A stretch of 30,602 nt of DNA from Oppiella nova (lineage: Eukaryota; Arthropoda; Arachnida; Sarcoptiformes; Oppiidae), in assembly GCA_905397405.1 (NCBI GenBank), contig CAJPVJ010000246.1, forward strand, positions 1-30,602, given 5' to 3'. The first letter of the stretch is position 1. The letters are not shown here. Below: more notes on the stretch, generated by a model. It made no database searches. It was not told the origin of the DNA and saw only the letters and a list, made by a program, of their open reading frames with translations.

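Noticed and set aside
6223-30602. CRISPR-like array or satellite because of regular repeats
   Set aside because: The repeating units are coding Ig exons with splice sites and promoters, of eukaryotic type, not short repeats with spacers.

Overview
This window is eukaryotic and holds most of one gene, read on the minus strand. It is a shortened Dscam (sDscam), the chelicerate cell-recognition family in which tandem 5' cassettes, each with its own promoter and signal-peptide exon, are spliced to shared downstream exons. Very AT-rich spacers, short introns (61-65 bp inside Ig8 and Ig9, 53-99 bp between signal and Ig exons) and the family point to a chelicerate, most likely a mite. The species cannot be told from the sequence.

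Shared 3' part (1562-4263): Ig9 in two exons (4116-4263, 3902-4050), one exon with three fibronectin III domains (2745-3835), a transmembrane exon (2197-2373) and two cytoplasmic exons (1941-2113, stop in 1562-1633). Upstream lie two alternative Ig8 sources. One is a stand-alone Ig8 in two exons (6039-6158, 5849-5977) that the array can use. The other is an exon (4381-5066) that fuses an Ig7-like and an Ig8 domain behind its own promoter and signal exon (cassette C1).

Cassette array (6219-30602): C2 to C32 are 31 full cassettes and C33 runs off the window. Each has an upstream element, a GCGCC-type or GTGAC-type box, a TCAGCC initiator-like motif, a signal-peptide exon of 21-27 residues and one Ig exon (285-291 nt, phase 1-1). 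C2-C6 are diverse. C9-C18 form families. From 20.7 kb on, two types alternate in a repeat of about 1.5 kb, and promoter type follows Ig type. Promoter choice would select one signal peptide and Ig1, spliced to Ig8-Ig9-FN1-3-TM-tail, giving many cell-surface recognition isoforms.

The sequence also carries a clear technical signature. Exact 127-base blocks are duplicated (993/1288, 2818/2946, the end of the 4811/5337 duplication), and three 127-base blocks (1160-1286, 6073-6199, 8230-8356) are written as the complement without reversal. Two of these fall in coding exons (shared Ig8 and cassette C4) and make intact exons look like pseudogenes. A single N at 25760 sits between identical 52-base copies. 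These should be recognised before any exon is called broken.
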